64,000 nucleotides of DNA from Diacronema lutheri (Eukaryota > Haptophyta > Pavlovophyceae > Pavlovales > Pavlovaceae). A program made the translations under genes and the position numbers. Where the stretch lies: NCBI GenBank assembly GCA_019448385.1, contig JAGTXO010000005.1, positions 186,001-250,000 on the forward strand. Direction: 5' to 3'. How positions within the stretch are numbered: position 1 is the first letter of the stretch; the number at the start of each line of letters is the position of its first letter. This document shows positions 29,957 to 40,035 of this stretch, piece by piece. The notes under the pieces were generated by a model, which was given only the letters and a program-made list of their open reading frames with translations, ran no database searches and was not told where the DNA came from.

Positions 29957-31585
29957 ATGCTCGCCGCTCTCGCGGCCGCGCTCGTTGCGGGATCGGCGCA
30001 CGCGGCGGTCGGCGCTGCGCGAGGCGTGCCGCTTGCATGCGCGCCGCCGCCCGCGCGCCTGCCGCTCGCCGCTCGGCCGAGCGCGCGGCGCGCGGTCATG
30101 TCCTCTGTGCCGTCCCTCGCGCCGCGACGGCGGCTCGACGACGTGGGCACGCGCGTCGAGGCGGGGCGGGTGACGCAGCTGGTGGTGCCCGCCGGGCTCG
30201 AGAAGGCGGCGCTTCCCGACTACCTCGCCGGCGCGCTCGGCGAATCCATGTCCACCTCGCGCAAGCTCGTGCGCAAGGGCGCGGTGTTCGTGAACGGCCT
30301 GCGCGCGCGCTGCGAGGACCCCGTACGGCCGGGCGACAAGGTGGCGATCCTGCCGCGCGTGGAGAGGGGCACGGGTGGCGGCGGCGATGGCGATGCTCCA
30401 CTCGAGCCCGCCTCCTTTTGGGCCGCCGACGCCGCGCTCCCGCCCGCCGAGCTGCTGACGGCGACACGCGAGCAGCTGGGACAGATCCTCGGCGGCTCGG
30501 GCCGCGCGGCGCTCGTCTGGGAGTGCCTGCGGCGCGGCGAGGACCCGATGGGCGCGAGCAGCGTGTCCGATCGCGCCAAGGGCCTCCTTACGCTCGCCGG
30601 CCTCGGCGTCGGCCGCGCCGGCGAGCTCTCGCACCGGACGGTGACGCGCGACGGCACGGTCAAATTGCTTGTCCGACTAACCGATGGGCTCGAGGTCGAG
30701 ACGGTGCTCATTCCGTGGCCCGAGCGCGGCCGGACGACGATCTGCGTGAGCTCGCAGGTTGGCTGCGCGCAGGCGTGCACCTTCTGCGCGACCGGCCGTA
30801 TGGGCCGCCTCCGCTCGCTCCGCGCCGAGGAGATCATCGTGCAGGCCTTCTTCGGCAGGCGCGTCGTGCGCGAGCTCGGCATGCCGCCGCTCGAGGGCGT
30901 GGTCTTCATGGGGATGGGTGAGCCGGCGGACAACGCGGACGAGGTCGTCGCCGCCGCGCGCGCGCTCGGCGACGATGCGCGCTTCCGCTTCTCCCGCGCG
31001 CGCGTGACGATCTCAACGGTTGCGCCCACGCCCGAGGCGTTTGGGCAGCTCGCGCGCGCAGGCTGCGTACTCGCATGGTCGGTGCACGCGGCGGACGACG
31101 CGCTGCGCCGGCGGCTGGTGCCGACGACGCGCAGCTCGATGGTCGAGCTGCGCGAGGCGCTGCGAGCTGCGCTCCTCTCGCAGCCCAAGAATGCGCGGCA
31201 GTGCATGATCGAGGTCGTGCTCATCGAGGGCGTCAACGACCGCGCCGAGGACGCCGAGGCGATGCTCGCCTTCCTCGAGCCGCTCGTCTCGGCGACGAGG
31301 CATGCCAAGGTGATGGTCGACCTGATCCCGTACAACGCGGTAGACCACGCCGACGCCTTCCGCAAGCCGTCGTTCGAGCGCGTGCGGGACTACCAGCACG
31401 TGCTCAAGCGCGGCGGCATCTTCACCTTTGTGCGCACGACGCGCGGCGACGACGGCGACGCCGCGTGCGGGCAGCTCGCGACGAAGAAGATGGGCGCGGC
31501 TGCGGCCGGCGCGCGGCGTGCGGCCGCCGAGGACGCAAAGCAGCTCGCTGTGCCTGCACGTGCCGACGAGCAGCCGCCCGCGTGA
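29957..31585 (+). CDS. RlmN-type radical-SAM RNA methyltransferase with S4 domain
   Basis: Single exon, 542 aa. An N-terminal leader (MLAALAAALVAGSAHAAVGA) suggests organelle import. Residues about 90-130 look like an S4 RNA-binding motif (STSRKLVRKGAVFVNGLRAR, then VRPGDKVAIL). The RlmN core follows: GRTTICVSSQVGCAQACTFC with the CxxxCxxC iron-sulfur motif, GVVFMGMGEPADNADEV, ISTVAPTPEAFGQLA, MIEVVLIEGVNDR and the C-terminal cysteine in AACGQLATKK. RlmN methylates C2 of an adenine in 23S rRNA and some tRNAs via a methyl-Cys intermediate. A fused S4 domain is unusual for RlmN and could aid rRNA binding. A plastid location is inferred. Confidence 0.85.
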   Translation: MLAALAAALVAGSAHAAVGAARGVPLACAPPPARLPLAARPSARRAVMSSVPSLAPRRRLDDVGTRVEAGRVTQLVVPAGLEKAALPDYLAGALGESMSTSRKLVRKGAVFVNGLRARCEDPVRPGDKVAILPRVERGTGGGGDGDAPLEPASFWAADAALPPAELLTATREQLGQILGGSGRAALVWECLRRGEDPMGASSVSDRAKGLLTLAGLGVGRAGELSHRTVTRDGTVKLLVRLTDGLEVETVLIPWPERGRTTICVSSQVGCAQACTFCATGRMGRLRSLRAEEIIVQAFFGRRVVRELGMPPLEGVVFMGMGEPADNADEVVAAARALGDDARFRFSRARVTISTVAPTPEAFGQLARAGCVLAWSVHAADDALRRRLVPTTRSSMVELREALRAALLSQPKNARQCMIEVVLIEGVNDRAEDAEAMLAFLEPLVSATRHAKVMVDLIPYNAVDHADAFRKPSFERVRDYQHVLKRGGIFTFVRTTRGDDGDAACGQLATKKMGAAAAGARRAAAEDAKQLAVPARADEQPPA

Positions 31586-31711
31586 GCGCGTTTTGAACGG
31601 CCACAAGTGGGGGGGGGGGGGCAGTGGGTGTCAGTGACAGACTGAGACTGACGCGTGGCACACTGACATCGCGGACGCCGCATCCCCGGCCCGCTTCGCC
31701 GGCCTCATGAC
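31586..31711. repeat. Convergent spacer with 13-G run
   Basis: The short interval between two gene 3' ends has G at 31609-31621, then alternating cagtg/gactg motifs. Nothing else is visible. Confidence 0.5.
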
Positions 31712-32668
31712 TCACGCGAACATGTCGCCGCCCGCCGTGTCGGCAGCCGCCGCGTTGAGCGAGGCGGCCATCGCCCAGAGCGCGGTGCGCGCCTCGTCGC
31801 CGTCCGTCGCGCGCAGCGCGGCAGCGACGGCGGCCGTGGGCGGCGCCTGGCCACCAGCGCCGAGCGGCGCGTCGGGCGCCGGCACGCCAGCGCAGCACGC
31901 GCGCACGGCGCGCTCGAGCGCAAGCGCGTCGTCGAGGAGCGAATCGTCGACCGTCTGCGCGACGACGACGAGCAGCGCGGGCACGGCATCCGCCTCGCAG
32001 CGCGCGAGGAGGGCGGCGGCGGGTCCGGCGAGCACGCCGAGCGGCTCGAGCGGCGGCGCGGGGAGTGGCGCGTCGCCGCGCAGGCGGCGGTGCTCGGCCG
32101 TCTCCAGCGCGCGCACGGCCGGGAGCAACGCGTCGGCCTCGCCCTGCGCGTCGTCATCGGGCGGCGGGCGCGGCGGGTGCCACGGCTGCTCGTCGAGGAT
32201 GAGGACGCGCTGCGGCGCGATCGTGCCGAGCACTGCCTCGCACCACGCGTGCGCGCGCTCCGCGCGGATCGCGTACTGGCAGACGACGATGAGCACGTCG
32301 CCGCCGGCGTGCGCGTCGCGCGCCACGGGCTCGACGTCCGCGCCGGCGCGCGCGCGGTACATGTAGCAGGTGCGATTGCGCGGAGACGACGGGTCGAAGC
32401 TGTTCGTGCCAACGTCCACCTCGGGCAGCAGCACAGCACCCGCCACCTCCGCGAGCTCGAAGCGCGCGCGCGCGTACGCACAAGGCGCGGCGCCAAACGC
32501 GAAGACGGCGAGCGCCGGCGCGCGCGCGCCGGGTGGGAGCGTATCGTTGACGGCGCAGACGGGCGTAGGCTCGCCGGCGCGTGCAACCGCGACGGCAGCG
32601 GGCTCGAACGCGTCGTCCACCACCCGCCGCGGCCGCCGCTCGTCCTGCTGCGCAAGATCGAAGGGCAT
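31712..32668 (-). CDS. Proteasome assembly chaperone 1 (PSMG1/PAC1)-like
   Basis: Single exon, 318 aa. The N-terminal half has hydrophobic beta segments (ALAVFAFGAAPCAYARARF). The second half resembles animal PSMG1 in order and spacing: DVLIVVCQYAIRAERAHAWC, APQRVLILDEQPW, ALLPAVRALETAEHRR, GVLAGPAAALLARCEADAVP and ALLVVVAQTVDDSLLDDALA. In PSMG1 the same positions read as the CQ-containing strand, an ALKT helix, PAAVLSYCQ and the final TVEAFKP helix. PAC1 pairs with PAC2 to build the 20S alpha ring. This is a remote, by-eye match, so the assignment is moderate. It is head to head with the gene at 32729 (60 bp). Confidence 0.5.
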   Translation of the reverse strand: MPFDLAQQDERRPRRVVDDAFEPAAVAVARAGEPTPVCAVNDTLPPGARAPALAVFAFGAAPCAYARARFELAEVAGAVLLPEVDVGTNSFDPSSPRNRTCYMYRARAGADVEPVARDAHAGGDVLIVVCQYAIRAERAHAWCEAVLGTIAPQRVLILDEQPWHPPRPPPDDDAQGEADALLPAVRALETAEHRRLRGDAPLPAPPLEPLGVLAGPAAALLARCEADAVPALLVVVAQTVDDSLLDDALALERAVRACCAGVPAPDAPLGAGGQAPPTAAVAAALRATDGDEARTALWAMAASLNAAAADTAGGDMFA

Positions 32669-32728
32669 GGGCCGAGAGACGACGTCCGCCGCCCCGCGCC
32701 GCGCACGAGACGTCGATCACCGATCACG

Positions 32729-33526
32729 ATGGCGAGCCGCCCGGCCGGCACGGATCCGGCCGGCGGGATCCTCCCCGGGTTCGCGGTGGACGTGTCGCAC
32801 CAGGAGATCGACCAGATCTTGACCGAGCTCGAGGAAATCTACTTCAACCAGCCCACGCCGTGGCTCGCCGTCAAGGCCATCGGCCAGATGCTCGCGCACA
32901 TGTGGTACGAGGACCTCGACGAGTTTGAGGACGCACTGAAGGGGAGCTTCGAGGACTTTGTGCGCGCGCTGCCGCACTGCGAGACGGAGGAGCAGGACGG
33001 CCGGCTCGTCTTTCGCATCAAGCCGCCCGCGCCCCTCGCCGAGCGCCGGCAGCTCACGCTCACGCTGCACATCGCGTCGAGCGCCGACCTGCGGCGCGTC
33101 CTCCTCAAGGCGCCCGACGCGCGGATCGAGATCCCAGAAATGGAGTTCGAGATCGGCGTGGACTCGAAGCGCGCGATCAACACGCTGTACAACCACCTTG
33201 CCGTCGCCAAGCAGAACCTCTCGTTCCACGCCGAGGCCAACGCCGCGGCGATCGCGGCCGAGGAGCACCTAGCGATCCTCGAGACGGTCGACCAGCTGGA
33301 GAAGCGGCTCGACGTTGACGCGCCGTTCACGATCGTCGTGCATGACCCTTCCGGGCTGACCGAGCTGAAGCCGGCCGATGGCGCACGCTTCGAATGGGGG
33401 GCGCCCGCCGTCGGACGCGACGCTGACCGTACGCAGATGCGCATGGAGGGGCTGCCGGAGCCGGCGACAATGGCCGCGGATGCGGACGGCGCGGCGCCTG
33501 TCGCGGATGCGGCGGATGCGGACTGA
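32729..33526 (+). CDS. ZPR1-related protein without zinc finger
   Basis: Single exon, 265 aa. The part recognised is the A-domain-like block of ZPR1: ARIEIPEMEFEIGVDSKRAI, a long helical hairpin (ILETVDQLEKRLDV) and the strand APFTIVVHDPSGLTEL, which matches the PFTLILDDPSGNS motif of ZPR1. The Cx2C...Cx2C finger that normally precedes this block is absent. The region before it (EIDQILTELEEIYFNQPTPW, LAHMWYEDLDEFEDAL) is not familiar. ZPR1 is a chaperone for elongation factor eEF1A; a derived, finger-less relative is my inference. The acidic C-terminus (about 30 residues) is low-complexity. Confidence 0.45.
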   Translation: MASRPAGTDPAGGILPGFAVDVSHQEIDQILTELEEIYFNQPTPWLAVKAIGQMLAHMWYEDLDEFEDALKGSFEDFVRALPHCETEEQDGRLVFRIKPPAPLAERRQLTLTLHIASSADLRRVLLKAPDARIEIPEMEFEIGVDSKRAINTLYNHLAVAKQNLSFHAEANAAAIAAEEHLAILETVDQLEKRLDVDAPFTIVVHDPSGLTELKPADGARFEWGAPAVGRDADRTQMRMEGLPEPATMAADADGAAPVADAADAD

Positions 33527-33747
33527 CGCGTACGGGGTAAATGGCGGTGCCCTTGCGTTGACGGTCAAGTCTGGTCAGGCCGCGGCGGATGCGGACATCG
33601 CGATCGCACGGAGGAACCGTTTCCGACGAGCATTTTGGGCGCCCATCGTGCGCGACCAGACTCACCAGACTCGTCCACGGTCCGCCATCGTCTCGACCGC
33701 TCGGAGGGAGCGGCGCGCCGGCTGCCCGCGAAGGGCCGGCCCCGGGG

Positions 33748-33969
33748 ATGATCGAGCTGATCTGCAACGACCGGCTGGGGAAGAAGGTCCGCGTCAAGTG
33801 CAACCCCGAGGACACCATTGGCGACCTCAAAAAGCTGCTCGCCGCGCAGATCGGCACGCGACCCGAGAAGCTGCGCATCCAAAAGTGGTACACGATCTAC
33901 AAGGACCACATAACGCTCGAGGATTACGAGCTGCACGACGGCATGTCGCTCGAGTTGTACTACAACTGA
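33748..33969 (+). CDS. UBL5: Ubiquitin-like protein UBL5/HUB1
   Basis: 73 aa, the exact usual length. [38 protein letters not shown] and [20 protein letters not shown] follow HUB1 closely. The protein ends in the characteristic double tyrosine plus one residue (LELYYN) instead of diglycine, so it is not conjugated. In yeast and animals HUB1/UBL5 binds Snu66 and tunes pre-mRNA splicing, including use of non-canonical 5' splice sites. That is notable here, where GC donors occur. The ATG at 33748 is the start; the upstream open frame is untranslated leader. Confidence 0.95.
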   Translation: MIELICNDRLGKKVRVKCNPEDTIGDLKKLLAAQIGTRPEKLRIQKWYTIYKDHITLEDYELHDGMSLELYYN

Positions 33970-34494
33970 GGCATGCCGGCAGCCTTTCACCGCCGCTCGC
34001 GGCGCGTGCGGTCGAGGAGCTGGCCGCGAGCTTGCGGCGTCTTCCACCTCGATGCGTTTGCTGCGCTGGGCACGTGCCCGTCGCCAGGCGTGCCCGCGCC
34101 CGGTGCGTGCTCTGCAGCCCTCGTGCGCGAGCGGCGCACGCCACTCAGTGACGCTGCTCGAAGACGTGCAGGCGGCGGCAGCCAAGTGGCAACGGATCAC
34201 GCCAGCCCATTTCGACGTGCCGGCGGCATCTCTCGGGGACAAGCGCAATCAGTGTGTTCGAGCAAAACGGTTCTGACTCTGAGTCCCCCCCCCCCCCGGG
34301 TCTCACGATCATTCTGATTCCGAGGTGCAGCCGCACTGTGGGGGCCCAGGAGGGCGATGCGGATCGTGATGCGGATCGTGATGCGGATGTACGGCTCGTT
34401 CGATTGAGGAATAGGCGAGGGATCATTATTCACGCGAGGAGCCAACCGGAAATTGAACGGTACTGTATGCCCATAACTTTTACTCCAACCAAAA
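33970..34494. other. Gene-poor interval: poly-C run and 12-bp repeats
   Basis: Contains C at 34285-34297, three tandem gatgcggatcgt units (34356-34388) and a possible 74-codon frame (34052-34276, MRLLRWARARRQACP) with no recognisable feature. The sequence just before 34495 is AT-richer than average and probably the leader of the kinase gene. Confidence 0.45.
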
Positions 34495-34563
34495 ATGGGC
34501 CTCTCCGCCTGCGGGACGAAGGCGGAGAGGTCAGGAGAGTTTCTCGTCCCGGACCTCTCCGCC
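34495..34563 (+). promoter_or_regulatory. Alternative hairpin at the kinase start codon
   Basis: CCTCTCCGCC at 34500-34509 is perfectly complementary to GGCGGAGAGG at 34521-34530, and the first sequence recurs at 34554-34563. The middle arm can therefore pair with either neighbour, directly after the AUG. Translational control is a hypothesis. Confidence 0.3.
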
Positions 34564-37500
34564 TCCGACATCTGGGGAAGCTTCCTCGACGCCGATGTGG
34601 AAATGGTTTACCGCGCCGAGCGGATCAAGCCAAGCCTCCTCCGAATCGTCGCGCGTTTCGCCGCGATCTCGGCACCTGTAATGATGCTGCAGACGTGCAT
34701 GCGCGTGCGCGTGAAGGGCTTGACAGCGTCGGCCGAGATCGTGCTGCCGATGTTCAACGCGCTCACGCTCTCTGCCACCTGGCTATATACGCGCGCTGCG
34801 CGCGCTCTCGACTTGCCGCTCGTCGCAACGGAAGCCGTCGCGACTGCCGTCTTCTGCTCTGTGTGCGTCGTGCAGTTCTTCACCGAGCGGCTCGACTTCA
34901 TCCTCGAGACATGGCGCGGCTGCTCGCCCGGCGTGCTTGGCACGCTCGAGATCTGGCGCGTGTGCACCGCCTCGGTGAGCCTGCCCGACACCTTTGACCC
35001 CGCGCTCTCGACGCTGCGGATCTCGCACGCGCTCTTCTTCATTGGTGCGAGCTGCTCGCCGCGCGCGCGGCGCGCGGGCCGCGCGGCTTGCCAACCTGCG
35101 CATCGCGCGCGCGCGCGCGCGCGCATCGCGCGCTGCAGGCATTTTCTCGCCGCTCCGCCCGCCGCTCTTTGCGATCATCTGCACGGCGAGCCTCGCCGGC
35201 GCTGTCCTCGCCGAGACGCTGTCCAACCAACCGAGCATGCGCCTCGCCCTGCGCGTCGGTGTGTATTACCCACTCATGATCGTGCCGGTGGTCTTTGGCC
35301 GCGCGCACATCATGAGCATTGACCGCTCGCAGTGGCTCTTCGCGCGCACCGTCCAGGCCGCCATGCACGAGCGCACAGTGCACGAGCGACAGCGAGCCGC
35401 CGACCAGCTCGAGATGCAGCGCGAGGCGGTCGCCAAGGAGGCGCGCTCACGGCTCATCCGCGTCGTGAGCGCGGCGCGGCGCACCGAGCGCGGCGTCATT
35501 TCCGGCTGGACAAGACAGCGCGCGCGCGAGTCGCCTTTCGAGCCGCGCCCACTCATCCTGGGCCGCCTGCGCGCCCGCCTGCGCGCGCGCGCTCGCCTTC
35601 GCGCCCGCCCTGCGATGGCGTGCCCGCCCCGGCCACGCTTAGGTGATGCACGACTTGCGATCTCCTCTGCTCTCCGCCAGCAACATCTCGGCAACGCTCA
35701 ATGGGATGGCGCCCGACGTGCAGCTTGGCACCGAGCCCGTTCCAAAGGTGTGCACACGAAGGGGGACGGGTGCCAGCGCTGCACGGCGGGGCGCGCGCGC
35801 TGCCGCGCCCGCCTGTCCGCAGGGCGCGGCCGCCATCCTTGATGCCTCTGCGGGACGTCGCCCCCGCGCTGCGGCCGCCGCACCGCCGTTCCTCGCGCGT
35901 CATGCGCCACTCAACATGCCGGCACACTGTTGCGCCGCCGCACCGCCGCACGACCGCGCGCGCGTGCATGACGCCTCAGGTCCTCAGCACGTTGCGCGCA
36001 TGCGTCGGGCTGATGGAGCACATCGTCTCGGACATGCTCGACTTTGAGCGGTGAGCCCTGCGCGCGCTTTTGGGCGCCCGAGCAGCTCTGGTGGCGCGCC
36101 CATCGCTCGCGTCGCGCGCGCGCGCTCCTCGCGCCTCGGCCGCGCGCGCTCTGATGCGCAGTCCGGCTCCGCAACCCCGTCCGGCCGCCGAGCGCCAGCA
36201 TCGACTCGGGCCGCCTCGAGCTGCACCCGGCCCCTTTTTTCCTATCAGACCTTCTTACGACTGCGCAGAGCATTTTCGCAGGCCAGGCGGAGGCCAAGGG
36301 CGTCTCCCTCCACGTGCGCCCACTGCCCGCCGAGCTCGAGGCGGTGCCGTTGATCGGGGACATGCTCCGCCTGCAGCAATGCCTGAATAACGGTGTCTCC
36401 AACGCGCTCAAGTTCACAGACGCCGGCGGCGTTGTCTGCATCATCGCCTCTACCGACGACGATTGTGGGCCTAAGGGCGTGAGCGCTGACGCGACGGACG
36501 GGCGAGCGCCGTGCGCCCGGGACGGCGCGTGCGCCCAGGACGGCGCGTGCGCCCAGGACGGCGCGTGCGCTGAGCCGGCGGCTGGCGCAGCTGGCGCAAT
36601 GGCCGACGCCGGTGCCCAAGCGCCGCCGAGCGCCGAGCTGCGCCGGCTGTGCGTGCGCGTCGTCGACTCAGGCTGTGGGCTGAATCAGTCGCAGCTTGAC
36701 GTGCTGCATACTGGCACCATGTTCACGCAGGTGCGTGGCGCCTATCTGCGCCGCACGCCGCGCGCCGGCCCGAGTTGCGCGCGCATGCCGTGCGCAAAGC
36801 ACTGCGCCCTGTGCGCGTGGTCACGGCGGCTGTGGCCTTCGCGCCCACGCCCACTCACTCGCGCGAGCGGCTGCCCCGTCGCTGCGCCCGCGCGCAGGTG
36901 GGCAGGGGGCAGTTGCAGGGCAATGGAGGCACCGGCCTTGGGCTCATCATCACACGGCAGCTGCTCGAGCTGCATGGCGGCACGGTCGAGCTCAGCTCCG
37001 AGGGCGAGGGCTTCGGTGACCGCTGCTGCTGCTGCTACTGCTGCCGCTGCTGCTGCACCGCCAGCCACCACCCACCAGCCAGCGAGCAACGCGGTGGCGC
37101 CGCGCGCACATCGCGCGCCCCTCCCGCTCAAAGCGCGCACGCGCGCGCGCCCATGCGACGGCGTCCGCGGCGCGCCACCGTGCCCGCCACCTTGTGCCGT
37201 GTGCCGTGCAGGCACATGCTTCGCGATGCGCCTCGCGCTGCCCGTCGTAAGTCACGACGGCGCGCGCGACAGCGGCGAGAGCGACGACGACGCCGCTGTG
37301 GACGACGCCCAGGCCCTGAGCCGCAGCGCCGCCCACTCGGGCGCGCTCGCGCGCGCCGAGGAAGCGAAGCCGCCGTTTCCCGCGCACGCACATTCGGCCG
37401 AGCGCGCAGCCTCACGCCGCCCGCTGTTACCGCCGCCAGCTGCCACCGCCGCAGCCGCGGGCGCACCAGCCAGCGCGAGCGCACAAATTGGAGCAGACGT

Positions 37501-38145
37501 GCGCGAGCGAGCGCCGTCGCACGCGAGCAGTCCGGCTCTTCTTCCAAGTCCGGCCCTCCTTCCAATTTCCGCCGGCGTCATGTCGGCGGCGAACACGTGC
37601 ACTTCGCTCGGCGCGCTCAGCGCGCTCGGCGCGAGCGCGCAGGCCGACGACAAAGCGGAGCAGATGGTCGAGCAGCGCGTGGGCGTTGGGCTGGCGCCAA
37701 TGGGCACGACGTTGCATCCGCCGCCCGCGTCTGCGCTCGCTGACGCCACGCCGCGTTTGAACGCGTCCGGTGCGCTAAGCAGTCCGGCGGACGGCTCCGT
37801 GCCGAGCCCGTCCGGGCTGGCGAGCCCGCCGTCGATCGCGAGCCCGTCCGGACTCTCGAGTCCGGCGCTCTCCGCCAGTCCGGCGCTTTCCACGAGGTTG
37901 GGAGGCCGGGGCAGGTCATGCAGCCGGGGCGACAGGCCGCCCGCGCTCGTCTGGCCCGCCGGCTTCCGCGTGCTGCACGTCGAGGTGGGGCGCCGCGCCG
38001 CGCCGCGCCACGCTGCCTGGTTGCGCCAACGCGCGCAACGCCTTCGCGCCACGCCGCGCCCGTGTGCGCGTCACGGCGGCGGCTCGGCAGCAGGCTGCGG
38101 CGGAATGCGCTGCGCGGGCAGTGAGCCCTACGCGCCGCGCACACA

Positions 38146-38178
<33 letters not shown>

Positions 38179-38836
38179 TCTTCCTCCCGGGCCGGTGCAC
38201 CTATCCTCACCCTCCCTGCCCCCCCTCCCCCCACACCCTTTTGAAATCTTTCGGACATCTCTTTTCGCGCGCTCCCTCTGCGCAGGACGACGCATTCCTC
38301 CGCCTCACGTTCCCGCTGCAGACCTTTTGCAAGCTTGGTATCGATTTCGACCAGGCGGAGGACGGCGCTGAAGCCGTCAGCATGGTGGCTAAGCGAAGCG
38401 AGCCGTACCATCTGATCGTCATCGACAACCAGGCGCGCGCCTTGCGCGCCGTTCGCGCAGGCGCGCGGTGCCGTTCGCGCCACTGCACGCTCAGCGTGGC
38501 GCGCTACCACCGCGGCGTGGCGGCTTTGCGTCTCGCGCCGGCACAGCCTCGCGGGCACACGCCCAGGTGTAGCCGCGACTCCACGGCTGTCCCATGTGCT
38601 CTTGCCCTTTCCTGCCGTCCGCGCAGATGCCGAAGATGACCGGGGCGCAGGCGACGCGCGCGCTGCGCGCGATGGGCTTCGAGGGCACGATCATCGGAAT
38701 CACGGGCGATCCCATGGGCTCGCACGACCGCGACGACTTTCAGGGTTCCGGAGTCGACTTTTGCATCGACAAAGATTCGGCCGGGGTTGAGCGGATCGTG
38801 CACGTGCTGCGTGGTTTCGCACGCCGTGCGTACTAG
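34495..38836 (+). CDS. Membrane hybrid histidine kinase with receiver domain
   Basis: Nine exons: 34495-35044, 35139-35464, 35643-35747, 35980-36050, 36199-36730, 36898-37015, 37212-37984, 38286-38432 and 38627-38836; 943 aa, all phases consistent. The N-terminal 290 residues carry several hydrophobic helices (AIICTASLAGAVLA, VYYPLMIVPVVFG). Then come a coiled linker (HERQRAADQLEMQREAVAKE), a HisKA box (MHDLRSPLLSASNIS), an ATPase N box (CLNNGVSNALKFTD), G1 (VDSGCGL) and G2 (GGTGLGLIITRQLLELHGG). After a long Ala/Ser/Pro linker the receiver has VLHVEDDAFLRL, phospho-acceptor IDNQMPKMTGAQ and GITGDPMG. An autophosphorylating membrane sensor is expected; no ligand-binding domain is recognised. 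The last intron uses a GC donor (38433) and the one before it contains 28 C. Confidence 0.88.
36521..36574 (+). repeat. 18-bp coding repeat in the kinase, three copies
   Basis: gacggcgcgtgcgcccag is repeated in tandem and in frame, giving DGACAQ units between the N and G1 boxes of the ATPase domain. Confidence 0.8.
38148..38175 (+). repeat. Poly-C (28) intronic tract
   Basis: Uninterrupted C run in intron 7 of the kinase gene, about 110 bp before the acceptor at 38285, followed by further C/T-rich sequence. Confidence 0.8.
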
Positions 38837-38934
38837 TCCGGCACGGCGTGCGAAGGAAAGGGCAAGAGCACGTGCCAGTCCGGCACGGCGGCTGCGCCGC
38901 CACATTGCCATGTCAGACTGGCACGATTGCCCTG

Positions 38935-40035
38935 TCAGTCCGCATGTGGGCTCGGCCAAAAGGCCCCAAACCATGCCCATCGACATCGGCTCGCGACAAC
39001 GAAGAGCTGCATGCCGACGCACAGCGCCGTCAGCAGCCGGCCGAGGTTGTCGCTCAACGCCGCGTGACCGCTCAGCTGCTCCTGGTCTTGGGCCCCTCCC
39101 GGCCCTCCGCCACCTGCTTCAGCGTGCAGCTGCATCGCGCCGGCCGTGCGGCTGGGCGTCATCTGCGGCTGCTGCGGCGGCTGCGCCTGCACCTGCCCCA
39201 GCTCCTGCCACGGCGCCCGCTGCTCGCGCCGCAGCTCCTTGTGCGGGTGCTCGCGCGTGATCTCGACCGCGAAGCCGCAGGCGACCTCGTCCGCCTCCTC
39301 CGTAACGACGAGAAGGAAACCGCCGCCTGCGCCCGAGAAAAGGCAGCCATGGTGGCGCTGCGCGTACGGCGCGACGAGCTCGTCCGAGCCCGTCGGCACT
39401 GTCTCAGGCAGCAGCTCGCGCCACGCGGCCATCGTGCGCGTGAGCGCGGCACCGAGCATTGGCGCGTCGCGCGTGCGAATCGCCGTCCACGCCTGCTCGC
39501 TCGCGGCGGCGAGGCGGCGGACGCCGTCGGCGGAGAGGTTCTTGCGGACGAGCGGGTCGTACCCCGCTGGCCGCGCGGGCATCGGCACGAGGCGCAGCAC
39601 GCGCTCCAGCCACGCGACGGACGCTTCGCTCTCGACGCGCTCGATCCGCTCGGGCCAAAAGCCGCCCGCGTAGTCGAGCCGGTTGACGCCGGGGAGCATG
39701 AGGCCCAGGGCGTCCTGCGAGCCGCTCACGTACGCGCAGCCCACTGGGTTCTCCACGTTGAACAGCAGGCGCGCCAGCCGCTCGGGCGTCACGTCGCGCG
39801 GCGGCGTGCCGCCCGCGCGCGTGCCCCACAGCTCGATGCCGAGCGCACGTGTCGAGGTCGCGAGGCCCGAGCGCGTCTTGAACGCGGGGTGCGGGCGCAC
39901 ATTCACGACGATTACCGGCCCCGCGTGCAGCTGCGACACCCACGGCTGGTCGAGCCAGCCGCCCGCGAGGCAGATGCGCCACGGGAAGGCGCGCAGGTCG
40001 TCGTCGCACGCCGCACCCCCGCGCGTGTCGGCCAT
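38935..40035 (-). CDS. GHMP-family sugar kinase
   Basis: Single exon, 366 aa from the ATG at 40035. RAFPWRICLAGGWLDQPWV is the N-terminal GHMP motif 1, TRSGLATSTRALGIELWG occupies the ATP-loop position, and HGCLFSGAGGGFLLVV is the C-terminal motif 3. The glycine-rich loop is modified (SGLATS rather than GLGSS), as in the L-fucokinase/heptose-kinase side of the family. A phosphorylated sugar precursor for nucleotide-sugar synthesis is a reasonable role, but the substrate is not readable. The C-terminal 90 residues are Gln-rich, then hydrophobic. It converges with the histidine kinase (98 bp). Confidence 0.72.
   Translation of the reverse strand: MADTRGGAACDDDLRAFPWRICLAGGWLDQPWVSQLHAGPVIVVNVRPHPAFKTRSGLATSTRALGIELWGTRAGGTPPRDVTPERLARLLFNVENPVGCAYVSGSQDALGLMLPGVNRLDYAGGFWPERIERVESEASVAWLERVLRLVPMPARPAGYDPLVRKNLSADGVRRLAAASEQAWTAIRTRDAPMLGAALTRTMAAWRELLPETVPTGSDELVAPYAQRHHGCLFSGAGGGFLLVVTEEADEVACGFAVEITREHPHKELRREQRAPWQELGQVQAQPPQQPQMTPSRTAGAMQLHAEAGGGGPGGAQDQEQLSGHAALSDNLGRLLTALCVGMQLFVVASRCRWAWFGAFWPSPHAD

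Noticed and set aside
33378-33747. Separate gene between the ZPR1-like gene and UBL5
   Set aside because: Open frames here are alternative frames of the flanking genes or leader sequence without conserved motifs.
38840-38934. Repeated gtccggcacggcg as a regulatory element
   Set aside because: Short GC-rich repeats in a 3'-3' spacer; chance similarity is too likely.
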